Shown: one piece after another, positions 12,065-24,235 of the stretch
How the letters are laid out: each line of letters opens with the position of its first letter
Position numbering within the stretch: position 1 is the first letter of the stretch
DNA from: Beaufortia kweichowensis
Taxonomy: Eukaryota; Chordata; Actinopteri; Cypriniformes; Gastromyzontidae
Length of the DNA stretch: 64,000 nucleotides
NCBI GenBank assembly: GCA_019155185.1
Contig: CM032797.1
Span: 6,868,881 to 6,932,880, forward strand
Direction: 5' to 3'
Notes under the pieces: model-generated
Told to the model about the DNA's origin: nothing
The model's database searches: none
The model's input: the letters and a program-made list of their open reading frames with translations, nothing else
Position numbers and translations under genes: made by a program

Positions 12065-14614
12065 CTAAAAGAAAAAGAGAAGATAATTTTATTGAAATAT
12101 TTATTGTAATAGTATTTTTCACTTGCCATTCTTAAACAAACATAACAATCTGCAAACCATTTAGTCTGCATATCTGCAAATCTAGCCCCCACTTCTCCAT
12201 CTCTTTTAGTAACATTTAAAAACTATATTATCAATGGCCTTTAATGTCCTTAAATGTTATTCAGATTAATGTATAAAGGGCACAAAGATGATAAACGTCT
12301 TTCTAAAGCACCACAGAGAAATCCATCATCCAGAAACCACAATTTTGAAACAAAGAGGAATTTGCTTGAGGGTACATGAACACAAACCTCTACACTCACA
12401 GTAACATGTCTTTGAATTTAGCAATACTATTAAAACACACCCTATGATGATGATGAGGTCAGACAAAAATTGTAAAATAACAGTTTTCAGTTTACTTATG
12501 CCATACCACAGCCATATGTATATGTCTGTGTATTTGACACATATAATTAACATTCAGCAACTAAAAGTGTCTGATATAATAGGAAGTTTTACAGGGTTAA
12601 AATCTGGTCATGGAATTTCAACATGGCAGCCTTCATGAGGGCCATGTGCTAATGTTATTGTGCTTTATTTTTAACAATTCTTTATGAAAGGAAACGTTTA
12701 AATGTGGTACAACTTTTGTATCTTCAACAACATGTTGGAAATAACATGTTCTACTCATTTTAACCATTACACCCTGTACATTTTCCAGTTATAAAAATCC
12801 AATATAATGTTAATGGAAATTGGCTTTAAGGTTTAAATATGACTCTGTTCTTCCAGCAGCTACACTTTCCAAACTAAAACACTGAATTCAAAGTTGCCAT
12901 TTGATTGTGAAAGGTCTGAAGCATCTGGACAGCAACACAAAGCAGACTCACTTCATTGCACCGTAAGCAGAAGATTATCTGTCATTAAATGTGACTCAAC
13001 ATCACTGTAACCCTTTGCATTTGCTTACCAAACACAAGCCTGATATAATGAGTAATGACATCAGGAAGAAAACATGTCTGAGTAAAAGACAAAGAGGAAG
13101 ATTTTTAAAATAGCTTTTCTACTATAACTATTTTCTTTATGAATATAAAATATCATTGTGTATTTTTTAATTGAAAGAGAGGGAGGAGATAGTGATTAAA
13201 AAGCTTTTATGTTTCCGGACCAGCCGAACAAGCAAATTTTATTCACCCAGACAAAAGCACAAACTTCCAAGATTCTTTATGAGAGATCAGATGAGTCAGA
13301 GTTGTTCCCTTTACTCGTTGTTCCCGAGTATGAGCAAACACACATAAATAAACATACAACACCCTCCAATACACAAACACATGGCATGGGAAAACAGCAG
13401 ACATAAATAAAAGACAGACAGTGAGCACAAAGAAAACGTTTCTGTTAAATTAAAAACAAACACAAAAACCATCAAATTGAACTTAAATACAGACATTGTA
13501 AGAGCAAAACACCTGACAGAAGATACACCCCACATACAGAAACCTGATATCTCAAACACAATCACTTACCCAAACATGTTACATTTAACATAAATAAATA
13601 AAAAGAAATATTTTAATGTTGCATCTCTAAAAATACTGTTTTGTGGGAATAAAACATGAACTCTTTACAAAATCTTGGAGCGTGTACATTTCTTTAAGCA
13701 GGCACTTCTGATTTCAAAACAACAATTTTGAACGTTCATTTTGACGTAAATATCACTGTGATTTTAATTTTTGACATTTCATGTCATACAATATTAAAAG
13801 ATATTAAGGTTGTATCTTCACAGAATGTTCTTTTTTGTAGGAGGATTTTAGGTAGAAAACAGTAAATCACAAAAAAATGCTTGGTTTCACAGGCAGGGTC
13901 ACATTTGTTCTTCTTCAATAACACAATTAAACAAATAAACTGTTTAAATGTGCTGTCATACTGTTTTTTGTGCCAAGAAGGTGGCCATTTAAGTGTTAAA
14001 CTGTATGACAAAATTTAAAATACGACATTATTCTGCTGCCAGTAACCATTTCCTTCAATATATGGCATAATGTCGTTTTTCATTTTCATGGTGTCATTTT
14101 TAAGTAATTTCTCTCTATTTCCCTAAGTATGACAACAGATACACACTTAATGCAATGACACAGCAATGTCAAATACCAAGTAACAAACTTTTTACGTCAT
14201 ACATAATCCAGCAATCACCCGAAAATCCAAAAGCGGTCTAAAATCTCCAATTAAAGTCAAATAAAAAGCAGAATAACTCGAACGAGGAAAAGTTTTAATA
14301 ATCTGAGGAGATTTTTCCCCCTCAGGTGAGTCAGTTTACCTGTGTGACAGATTCTCATGTCTTCTCACTAAACGTCTCTTATAAACTTTCCTTCTGTAGT
14401 AAAAGTTAAACACGTATTTCTGTTCATTAAATCCAGTGTTAAAGATTAAAATAAAAGTTCATTTCCGCAGAGGGAAGGTGAGCAGAACTAAGGAAACAGG
14501 TTCGCTCTCATTCCTACCTGCTAATCTGCTAACACGCTACTAAAAACCTTTATACATCTGACAAAACACTTCTAATCGGAAATATTTCCACACTTTACTG
14601 AAACATTAACGTAC
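12065..14614 (-). other. arhgap12 first intron
   Basis: AT-rich sequence with no coding potential that I can support. It contains a truncated TIR element at 13735-13903. Confidence 0.55.
13735..13903 (-). repeat. Truncated copy of a TIR-type repeat
   Basis: Ends with GGTTTCACAGGCAGGGTCAC, the inverted terminal motif seen intact at both ends of the element at 21116-21370. The interior (for example GTAGAAAACAGTAAATCACA) also matches that element. The other terminus is missing. Confidence 0.6.
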
Positions 14615-14900
14615 CTGAACGGATATTCCAGGTGTTTGTGGACTAAAGCTTGCGAAGTGGGTTAACTGTGAGGCTCGTCGTTCGCGTATGAGGAGTTGTG
14701 CGTCGAAGTTCCTGATTCCTGATCGCCGCGACGCGAGCGAACTTCTCCGGCACGCTCGCGCCTACTTTCCCTACACGCGCACTCCCGCGGCTCCTCTCCC
14801 ACGCGCTCCTGCCTTGACCGGTGACTGTATGAGCGTCATCGGAGTATGAAGGAGTATTGACGGGGTACTGACGCCATCGTGAGGCCACAGACGGAAGACA
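14615..14900 (-). promoter_or_regulatory. arhgap12: arhgap12 noncoding first exon and CpG-rich promoter
   Basis: Positions 14640-14880 are strikingly GC- and CpG-rich compared with the AT-rich surroundings. On the minus strand a good donor (TTCAG|GTACG) lies at 14615/14614, which would end a noncoding first exon splicing to 12064. The transcription start itself cannot be placed. The open frames here are accidental. Confidence 0.55.
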
Positions 14901-15076
14901 CACACACAAACACATACAGTGTCTATGAAGGGCAATTCCATGCACATGTCAACATTTAAATTCACAGAAATCCTGCAATTTATGTTGCCTCTCAAAAACG
15001 TTTTCTTTCTTCTCACATCCATAATTCATGTATATTTCCCTTTTTTAAAAAGTAAATTTGTGTATAGACTAATACC

Positions 15077-15638
15077 TACCAAAAATCAGGCATGTGTCTT
15101 ACAATGTAAGTGGCTAAAACAAACAATCACACATTCATAAAAACACTGCATTTATTCTTATGGATACATAGAAGTTTATATAAAATTTGACCTTTTGGTC
15201 CAATTAAGTTTAAAAGGTAACACTCTAAAATAATGTTTTTCAATGATATTATTTAATACATTAGCTATCATGAATAATGAGTAATATATTTTACAGCATT
15301 ATTAGTCTGTTTAATGTCAGACTACAAATTCAATTGTTCACGCTAGTTCATTGTGCATTAACTAATGTTACAAGATACAACTGTTGATTTTAAATATATA
15401 TTAGTAAATGCTAAACTTTCCATTAAATAAGATTAATAAATGCTGCAAAATAATTGTTCATAGTTAGTTCATGCTAACTACTGTATTTAACCTATGCTAA
15501 TTAATGAACAAATTAAAGCTTTCATTTGACCATTTACTGTGTATTAGTAGATATACAGTAGTTTCAACAGATAGTATCAAAATTCACCAACTGTTATAAA
15601 TTCAGATTTCAAGAGACAGATTATTTGGTATTTTTCCA
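15077..15638. repeat. Duplicated block, copy 1
   Basis: Nearly identical over about 560 bases to 23452-24003. Here it runs straight into the acceptor of the orphan PRY-SPRY exon. In the second copy the exon is missing and the block is joined to TRIM upstream sequence. Confidence 0.85.
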
Positions 15639-15642
15639 TTAG

Positions 15643-16178
15643 ATTACCGTCAGCTCACACTGGATTCAAAGACAGCATGCCACAACCTCCGTCTGTCTGA
15701 GAAGAACAGAGTGATTACTAACACTCACACATTCCAAACGTATCCTGATCATCCAGACAGATTTAAAGTTTATCCTCAGGTGTTGTGTAGAGAGAGTGTG
15801 TGTGGACGCTGTTACTGGGAGGTTGAGTGGAGTGAGACTGGTGGAATGGATATATCAGTGTCGTATAAGAGCATCAGCAGAAAAGGAGATGGGGATGAAA
15901 GTGTGTTTGGATTTAATGATCAGTCCTGGAGTTTGTACTGCTCTGATTTTAGTTACTCATTCTGGCACAATAAGAAAGAAATTGATCTCCCTGTAGTGTC
16001 CAGATCTTGTAGAATAGGAGTGTATGTGAATCACAGTGCAGGAACGCTGTCCTTCCACAGCGTCTCTGACACAATAATGACCCTCATCCACAGAGTCCAA
16101 ACCACATTCACTAAAACTCTCTATCCTGGATTTGAAGTGTATGAACAAGCAACAGTAAAATTGTGTGATGTAGCGTAA
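15643..16178 (+). CDS. Orphan PRY-SPRY (B30.2) exon of a finTRIM-type gene
   Basis: A single open exon preceded by a plausible acceptor (TTTTTCCATTAG) and ending in TAA. It starts in the same phase as the last exon of the complete TRIM gene downstream. It has the B30.2 landmarks CGRCYWEVEW, DISVSYKSISRKG, FNDQSWSL and RIGVYVNHSAGTLSFHS. No RING, B-box or coiled-coil exons are found upstream, where arhgap12 begins in the opposite orientation. It may be a leftover last exon, or be used by a transcript I cannot see. The frame is undamaged, so the loss is recent or the exon is still used. Confidence 0.6.
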
Positions 16179-16987
16179 TAGACTGTACAGAGATGATACT
16201 GATTATATTGTCAAGTTGCAGGTTTGTTTATTTTCCTGACAAATTCTTACATTAAGAAAGTGGTGGAATAATAATCTATTTATGATTTAGCTGATTTACT
16301 TTACTTTATCAATAAGTCAATGAGAAACAAAGATTACAAATAATATTCATATTGTCATTTAATTTACATTTTAAATACAGTTGAAGCTCTGGAGGAAGTG
16401 TGTTATGTTTTGTGTTATACATTAGAGACAGTAAATGTGATGTATTATCCTTGCAGGGCATCAAATAAAGAAAGTGTAATTTGATTATGAGAGAGAAGAG
16501 ACTCTCTGTTCTCATGTATGTGTTTGTGTTGATGTACAATAAGTAGGAAATTAACCAAACATGCTGCGTAAATGAATAAATGTCAAATCTGCACTAACAC
16601 ACTTTGAATAAAATGCTTAAGATACGTTTGAAATATAAATCAGCATCTCCTTACATCTCCCTTAGGGTTTTAATATAGTAATCAACATGCTTTGGCATGA
16701 CAAATATTAGTAGTGTACATTTATACTGCCAAAACATCTGCATCTCAGCTGCATGCAAATAAACAGTACAAAAAAATGAATACTGCTCAAAATGTACCTT
16801 TTCCTTAGTCTCATTCTGTTTAATAATTCTCAGCTAGCCACACCTACCTTCAGTTCACTGAAAACGAAACTGATCTCTACTTCCTGCTTAGTCGGAGTGT
16901 TAGTCAGTTTCTTTCTGTTCTGTCGCTTCTATTCTTTAGGATACTATACTTCACTGTTGTTGAGCTGCTGTGTCTGTGTTAAATACA
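16179..16987 (+). other. Spacer and TRIM copy 1 upstream region
   Basis: No gene seen. The part from about 16535 to 16987 matches 29705-30161 upstream of TRIM copy 3, and from 16762 it matches 24005-24235 upstream of TRIM copy 2. It must hold the TRIM promoter and 5' UTR. No clear TATA box was identified. Confidence 0.6.
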
Positions 16988-19712
16988 ATGGCAGAAGCCA
17001 ATATTTCAGTGGTTCAGGATCAGTTCATCTGTTCAATCTGTCTGGATCTACTGAAGGATCCAGTGACGATTCCCTGTGGACACAGTTACTGTATGAGCTG
17101 TATTACAGACTGCTGGGATCAGGATGATCAGAAGAGAATCTACAGCTGTCCTCAGTGCAGACAGACCTTCACTCCAAGACCTGTTTTAGGTAAAAACATC
17201 ATGCTGACTGAAGTGATGGAGAAACTGAAGAAGACTAAACTACAAGCTGCTCGTCCTGATCACTGTTATGCTGAACCTGGAGATGTGGAGTGTGACGTCT
17301 GTACTGAGAGAAAACACAAAGCTGTCAAGTCCTGTCTGGTGTGTCTGAACTCTTACTGTCAAACTCATTTTGATCAACATGAGAATTTCTTCAAAGGAAA
17401 GCGACACAAACTGATAGATGCCACTGGACGACTTCAGCAGATGATCTGCTCTCAACATGATAAACTACTAGAGATTTACTGTCACACTGATCAGTGCTGT
17501 ATATGTTATCTGTGTATGGTGGATGAACACAATAATCATAAGACTGTATCAGCTGCAGCAGAGAGAACTGAGAAACAGGTAAGAGATGAAAACAAGTGGT
17601 ATGATAATATGATTAGTTCAGAGTTAAACAGTAAATAAATATTACTTTATGATCAACTGTAGACACACAATAAGGATAACTATTGTTATAAATTATATAT
17701 AAGTTTTTATATAACATATATTTCTTTGATTTTCTTTGATTACAGTTTATCTGATTTATCATTATTTCCAACAGAAAGAACTGAAGGAGAGACAGAAAAC
17801 ATACCAGCAGAGAATCCAGGAGAGACAGAAGGATGTTCAGGAGCTGAGAGAGACTGTGGAGACTCATAAGGTGAGTTTTGATGAGAAGAACAACTGCTGA
17901 CTGCTGGAAGAGCTGTTTGACACTCAGTTAGGACTCTCCTCCAATCAGTCAGTGAGGAGTCCAGTGCTGGATCACTTTCCAGTCCCACTGAAGTCCACTG
18001 TGGGTAACAGACTGTGTGAGGTACCAGTAAGAGCCGAGTGAATGGACTGATTGTAATGCTCGTCTCTCTGTGTGTCCTAACAGCGCTCTGCACAGACAGC
18101 AGTGGAGGACAGTGAGAGGATCTTTACTGAACTGATCCGCTCCATTGAGAGAAGACGCTCTGAGGTGACACGGCTGATCAGAGATCAGGAAAAGACTGAA
18201 GTGAGTCGAGCTGAAGGAGTCTTGAAGCGACTGGAGCAGGAGATTGATGATCTGAAGAGGAGAGACGCTGAGCTGGAGCAGCTTTTACACACAGATGATC
18301 ACATCCATTTCCTCCAGGTAACAGACATCTGAAAACCAGGACAGTGGTCTTTAGGAGGAGAAGAGCTTGTTTTGAAAAGATTGTATTTAATATGAAATGT
18401 TTCTGTTGTTTGTCTTTGTGTGTGTTTAGAGTTTTCAGTCTCTCTCTGTTCCTCCTGGATCTACAGACTCACTCAACATCACTGTCAGTTCTCTCGTCTC
18501 TTTTGAAGATGTTGGAAAATGTGTCTCTCATCTGAGAGAAAAACTTGAGCATTTCTGCAAAGAAGAGATAGAAAAGTTATATGACAAAGGTAAAACATCT
18601 ATTTCTCTTTTAGAAGTAAGTCACACATCATATAATAACAATATTATATTTCGTTGAAATACAGGGTATGTTACTCTTTAAACTTGAATGTATATTATTT
18701 CTGATACAGTTACTCCTGAACCCGAGACCAGGAAGCAGTTTCTAAAATGTAAGTCTCAACAAACAAACACACACACATATAGTAAAGAGATCATATTAAG
18801 ACATTTAAGTTATTTTAAACCTCCTCTATAATGATATTCATCAATCACTGAATGTGCACAATAAACAGAAAATAAATAACTATGTTACAGTAAATCATAA
18901 CTATGAGATCAAACAGCAGTTCATAAATCAAGAATTTATTTTACACACAAACCGTTAAATGTTTCTATAAACACATATTCTCAACACTTAAATAAATTAC
19001 ATTATTTGATTTGAAAACTCAAAATCTGATCATAATATTTTAGACAAACTTATTGGAGAATTATAACCTCATAATTGTTCAACACAATGACTGTCCCAAA
19101 GTAAAGTTTTAATATTTAAAATTTAAATATCCTAATTGACATAAACATTATTTGATTGATTTCTTAGATTATCATCAGGTCACTCTGGATCCAAACACAG
19201 CAAATAAACATCTCAGTCTGTCTGAAGGGAACAGAGTGATTTCTAACACTTACACAGACCAGTTTCCTGATCATCCAGACAGATTTGATTGTTATTATCA
19301 GGTGTTGTGTAGAGAGAGTGTGTGTGGACGCTGTTACTGGGAGGTTGAGTGGAGTGGTCAGGTGGATATATCTGTGTCATATAAGAGCATCAGCAGGAAG
19401 GGACGGGGTTATGAGTGTTTGTTTGGATGTAATGATCAGTCCTGGTGTTTGTACTGCACTGACTCCAGTTGCTCATTCTCTCACAATAACATTGAGACTA
19501 AACTTCCTGTAGTGTCCAGATCTTGTAGAATAGGAGTGTATGTGGATCACAGTGCAGGAACTCTGTCCTTCTACAGCGTCTCTGACACAATAATGACCCT
19601 CATCCACAGAGTCCAAACCACATTCACTCAACCTCTCTATCCTGGATTTGGATTGGATTATTTTTTATTTTCAAAAGTAAAACTGTGCAATATGAACCAT
19701 TTAGATTTTTGA
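16988..19712 (+). CDS. finTRIM-like E3 ubiquitin ligase, copy 1 (intact)
   Basis: Tripartite-motif protein of the fish-expanded finTRIM type, linked to antiviral and innate responses. Six exons keep phase and give 554 residues: 16988-17578, 17775-17870 (96 bases), 18084-18317 (234 bases), 18430-18589, 18710-18748, 19168-19712. The 96- and 234-base exons are the usual TRIM coiled-coil exons. The start MAEANISVVQ has a good context (ACAATGG). RING: CSICLDLLKDPVTIPCGHSYC to CPQC (residues ~15-60). B-box region: CDVCTERKHKAVKSCLVC and a second Cys/His cluster. B30.2: CGRCYWEVEW, YKSISRKG, RIGVYVDHSAGTLSFYS. It is the only copy here with no lesion. Family membership is from memory; the exact orthologue is not known. 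Confidence 0.9.
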
Positions 19713-20745
19713 GGTTCAAATCAGTAAGACTGGGTTGTTGTGGCATTTGTCATTTTCTAATCAATACAGTAGCTGAACTCTGGTTAGTAAAATAATATAG
19801 GGTTAAAATGTTCAATTCATCAAATGAATTAATGTTTCCAATGGGAAAACTATAAATGTATAAACAACATCAATAGAGACCACTGGCACAAATAATAATT
19901 ATAATGCTATTTATGTAAAAGGCATTTACTTGCTTAATGTAAATGAAACAACTGAAAGCGATGTTGTGTTGTTTTATGTAAAACATTAATTTCCTTTACT
20001 TCATTCAAGTTTTATTTCAAGTAGACAACACATTCATAATTGAGCAAACATTCTCTTAAATTGCTACACATTTATTAAATAATAGTCACGATTACTTGAA
20101 GAAAGCTGTAAACAGGAAGTGAGGATGGTTAAGTAGTAGGATGCAGGATGGGTAAGTGCCTTTTCCATATTTCCTGTTTGCACTATATAGCTAAATTTTA
20201 TCTGCTTCTTGGTTTCTGTGTTCCACATTGTTTTCCTGTTTATTATTTGTTTATATAATTTTCAAATCATCTCATGTCTGCTTCTAGTTTACCTCATTCA
20301 CATGTGTACAGCCATGATTTTCATTTCTTTGCGTGTTGGATGTAAAGCTGGTTTGTTTACCTTTGTGTTTAAGTTTCCATGTAAAGTTGCATTATCTTAA
20401 TTATTTTGTTTCATTAAACCAATGAGCTGTACTAAGATTAACTTCGCCTTATCATTTCTCTGCCCAAACCGTGATAGAAATTGTCTGGCTCCAGTTTTCA
20501 TCAGGGAAGATGGGAAGTTTAATCTGGGGAGAAAATGTAAAACACTGCCTAATATACTATAATAGACTATATTTTATTGTAAAAAACATTGTTTTTGCTG
20601 ATACTTTAATTATACCATTTTACATTGTACAACAGTTCAGAAAGACCACACAAATCAAATACCCTTAAACAACTTTTCTCCTTTTATTTTTTCAAAGTTA
20701 CTGAAGATACTTGTCTACTCTTCCTTCAATGTGCTTTACTTCTAA
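19713..20745. repeat. Duplicated 3' flank of TRIM copy 1
   Basis: Almost identical to 26962-27994 after TRIM copy 2. No gene seen. It must include the convergent 3' ends of the TRIM gene and of the minus-strand LRR-like gene. A TTTTATT at about 20571 is an AATAAAA signal on the minus strand. Confidence 0.7.
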
Positions 20746-22087
20746 TCAGTACTCACTTTCTTCTGTATAATTCTCCCCACTGATGTTAATGGTCACTCTC
20801 TGGTTGCAGTCGAGATCTCGGATCTGCTGAGTCTGACGAGTGCAGCCGTCTGTGGATTTACTGCATCTAAACCTTCACAGAAACACAGCACACATCATCA
20901 CTTCTGTACTGGATAACACTAGGTTCATCATATTAAAGGGAACATCTGAAAGATGTATAAATATGTACAAACCCTTTAATGTTTAGAGTACACTGGGGAT
21001 GTTCAGGAGATTCCTTCAGTATCCTGATTCCCTCCTCCATTAAAAGACCAGGAAGCCACTGTTCACCATTACAGCTCAACAAGCCAGCATTGAAACTATA
21101 ACAGAAGTGCACATGTGTGACCCTGTCTGTGAAAACCAGCCTAAAGTCTAAATATCGAATTCTGAGAAAACGAGCATTAAAGTTTGATTTTACCTATTCA
21201 TTTTACTATGATTTCAATCTTTGACATACTGTAATCTTACTTGGTCAATATTAAATACATCAAGTTATATTTTCACAAAATGTTCTTAACATTATGTAGG
21301 ATGATTTTATGTAGAAAACAGTAAATCACAAGAAAATGACTTTAGCTGGGTTTTCACAGACAGGGTCACATATTCATAAAAACAAAGTTATTTTGTAACA
21401 ACGGAAAAATAAATAAATGTTACTCACATAGTTTTTCATAGTTTTAATCTTTTTAAATTTAAGGCATTTTTTAAAAAACATTTTATTTAGTTTATGGTTT
21501 TTAATTTTAGTTGTTATGTTGCAAAGTTTATGTTGTTATGAAAACTGGTCAAATATTTATTCTGGAGTCTTAGACTTTCCATCAATATAAGTCAGTATTA
21601 GATTAGAAGTGAACTATGAAATATTAAATTGAACAGTTCCACTTGTGTAAACACATGCACATAATTCTTACCTGAGCCCGGCCAGACTGCTGCAGGACTG
21701 CATGAGGAAGAGGATTCTGGAGGCCCATTTCTCAGTCAGCAGAGGAACAGAAAGATTTAGTGCAGTTAACCCTGACACAGAGGAGAGATGAGACAGCAGA
21801 ACATCCACCTGCTGATCAAAACCTGCACTTCTGGAGACACAGAGAAATACAGTAAATAAACAACAGTTACAGTATACATTTTAATTGTCATCTAGATACA
21901 TACATTGTAAAAATGAATGGTACGTAGCTTGGAAACATACTGTTTGGTTAAGCAGTTTATATCATGGAAGGCTTGTAAGAAGTTCTTCAGATCTATTCTA
22001 GACATCTCTGAACGTGGAAATTGTAGAATGACTTCTGACAGTGATGGTTCATTCTGTGGGCTTGAACACCACCTCACCACATTCAAC
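20746..22087 (-). CDS. LRR-like protein, C-terminal exons, copy A (5' part not found)
   Basis: Four minus-strand exons with agreeing phases and good splice signals: 22087-21941, 21830-21672, 21095-20973, 20872-20746 (stop TGA). The second has a leucine-rich-repeat-like rhythm (SGLTALNLSVPLLTEKW, ILFLMQSCSSLAGL). The third reads WLPGLLMEEGIRILKESPEH and the last is Cys-rich (FRCSKSTDGCTRQ, DLDCNQRVTINISG). I do not recognise the family; an NLR-type LRR region is possible but unproven. No start exon is seen, although a short open stretch (DAESLCSSLRLFNTDE) around 22210-22300 might be an upstream exon. A donor-like GTGAGT overlaps the final codons, so further exons cannot be ruled out. The piece is duplicated together with the TRIM gene. 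Confidence 0.55.
21116..21370. mobile_element. Short non-autonomous DNA element with terminal inverted repeats
   Basis: The left end TGTGACCCTGTCTGTGAAAA is mirrored at 21345-21370 with one extra base. It is 255 bases long with no coding capacity, and lies in an intron of the LRR-like gene. Related copies: 28365-28597 (internal deletion), 34908-35030 (left part) and 13735-13903 (right part). Confidence 0.75.
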
Positions 22088-22342
22088 CTGTAGGTCAAAA
22101 GTCAACAAGAGATACATGCTTGTTATTGCTGCACTGAATAAATGAAAAGGTTGTGCAGCATTACATATTACGTAGGTGAAATAGGAATTAATTAGGATTC
22201 GGAAGAAATCCTTTCACAAGCTTTTCATCTGTGTTAAAGAGTCTGAGAGATGAACAGAGACTCTCCGCATCATTGCAGTCTGTGCTTGTCCTTAAACTGC
22301 CAGAGTAAAAAGTCTGTATTTTATTATCGAACGGTATTATCT

Positions 22343-22405
22343 AGTGGTTCAGGATCAGTTCATCTGTTCAGTCTGTCTGAATCTACTGAAGGATCCAGTG
22401 ACGAT
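22343..22405 (+). pseudogene. 63-base relic of a TRIM RING exon
   Basis: Starts AGTGGTTCAGGATCAGTTCA and runs to GGATCCAGTGACGAT, matching codons ~8-28 of TRIM exon 1 and then stopping abruptly. The neighbouring sequence is unrelated. It marks a rearrangement point next to the right end of duplicated unit A. Confidence 0.8.
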
Positions 22406-23451
22406 CTTTCCAGACGCATTATATATTATGTTTACATCGCCTTGTATTGTAGTAGAAGCGAATACAGGTGCTTTAATATGACTTTCATTCTGAGCCACAA
22501 TACTGACACTTGGATCCATATAAACTTTAGGAATGTCCTTTTTACCGGCACATTCTGTAAGAACAATGAAAACATATACAATACAAAAAATTCATACTTG
22601 CATATTACATGTTTTAATATGTTAATAACCCATCCTGTTTTGATACAAGTTCTTTAAGAGAATCCCACGTTTGACGTATTCATTTCTTTTTCATATAAGA
22701 AGAAAACGCTACAATCAGAAAATAACATTTTTTTTCTAAAAAGATTACAATATTTTGGTAGTTACAAAACTGTTTCTCAGTAAAATCAAACACGGACTGA
22801 GACAAACAAGTCTCTAGTCTGACCAGAATTATAGCATTCTTACATCTAACCTGAAATTCAGCATTTTTAAACTTTGCATGGCACACAGCTCAGAGCTTTA
22901 CATCTACTGAAAAAAAACATTTGTTTTAAACTGCCTGATCCCCTCCTAAAATTAACAAACTGGAAATGTGTATGAGTTGGAAGCAATGTACATTTGTGAC
23001 CAAAGCGGTGAACACTGAAAGATAACTGCTAAGAATAAAAGAGGATTAGACTTTTATAGCTCTTATACAGCTCTATTAAAACTGAGACAAATTATTCACA
23101 TATGGAAATTACTTTCTTTCTTATGCAACTATTGAAATATTAATAATCGAATAACCACACATCACCATTTATCAGTATTTTTTTATAAAAGCTCATGCAC
23201 ATTATTTAATTGTGTCATTTATTTAATTGTGTCACCACAATAAAGATTTTGGCATAACAACAACAACTACAACCAACCAGTGCTACATGTACAGGCTACT
23301 AAAAGAGAAGTTCACCCACATTCAGTTCAAAATGTACCTTTATTTCCTGGTTAATCAGGGTGTGAGAATTTACTGTATTATATTTCACTTAAGATTTCTT
23401 TTGGTTTTCATAGTAACATATACTGAGATAATTCCCACCTCTGAAGCAAAA
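22406..23451. other. Spacer unique to the first duplication junction
   Basis: About 1 kb of AT-rich sequence not shared with the other unit. No coding or RNA feature is seen. Confidence 0.55.
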
Positions 23452-24003
23452 ATCAGGCATGTGTCTTACAATGTAAGTGGCTAAAACAAACAATCACACA
23501 TTCATTAAAACACTGCATTTATTCTTATAGATACATAGAAGTTTATATAAAATTGGACCTTGTCCAATTAAGTTTAAAAGGTAACACTCTAAAATAATGT
23601 TTTTTTCATTGATATTATTTAATACATTAGCTATCATGAATAATGAGTAATATATTTTACAGCATTATTAGTCTGTTTAATGTCAGACTACAAATTCAAT
23701 TGTTCACGCTAGTTCATTGTGCATTAACTAATGTTACAAGATACAACTGTTGATTTTAAATATATATTAGTAAATGCTAAACTTTTCATTAAATAAAATT
23801 AATAAATGCTGCAAAATAATTGTTCATAGTTAGCTCATGCTAACTACTGTATTTAACCTTTGCTAATTAATGAACAAATTAAAGCTTTCATTTGACCATT
23901 TACTGTATATTAGTAGATACAGTAGTTTCAACAGATAGTATCAAAATTCACCAGCTGTTATGAATTCAGATTTCAAGAGACAGATTATTTGGTATTTTTC
24001 CAG
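23452..24003. repeat. Duplicated block, copy 2
   Basis: Matches 15077-15638. It breaks off at the acceptor of the orphan SPRY exon and continues directly into TRIM upstream sequence (matching from 16762), so about 1.1 kb including the SPRY exon is absent. Confidence 0.85.
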
Positions 24004-24235
24004 TATTTAAACAGTACAAAAAAATGAATACTGCTCAAAATGTACCTTTTACTTAATCTCATTCTGTTTAATAATTCTCAGCTAGCCACGCCTACCTTCA
24101 GTTCACTGAAAACTAAACTGATCTCTACTTCCTACTTAGTCGGAGTGTTAGTCAGTTTCTTTCTGTTCTGTCGCTTCTATTCTTTAGGATACTATACTTC
24201 ACTGTTGTTGAACTGCTGTGTCTGTGTTAAATACA

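Noticed and set aside
16792..17127. Plus-strand frame ahead of the TRIM start, repeated at 24040-24375 and 29966-30247
   Set aside because: It reads the duplicated 5' region and RING exon out of frame; the RING frame is clearly the coding one.
17740..18093. 117-residue minus-strand frame, repeated at 24986-25339
   Set aside because: It runs antisense across the TRIM coiled-coil exon and intron, and is present twice only because of the duplication.
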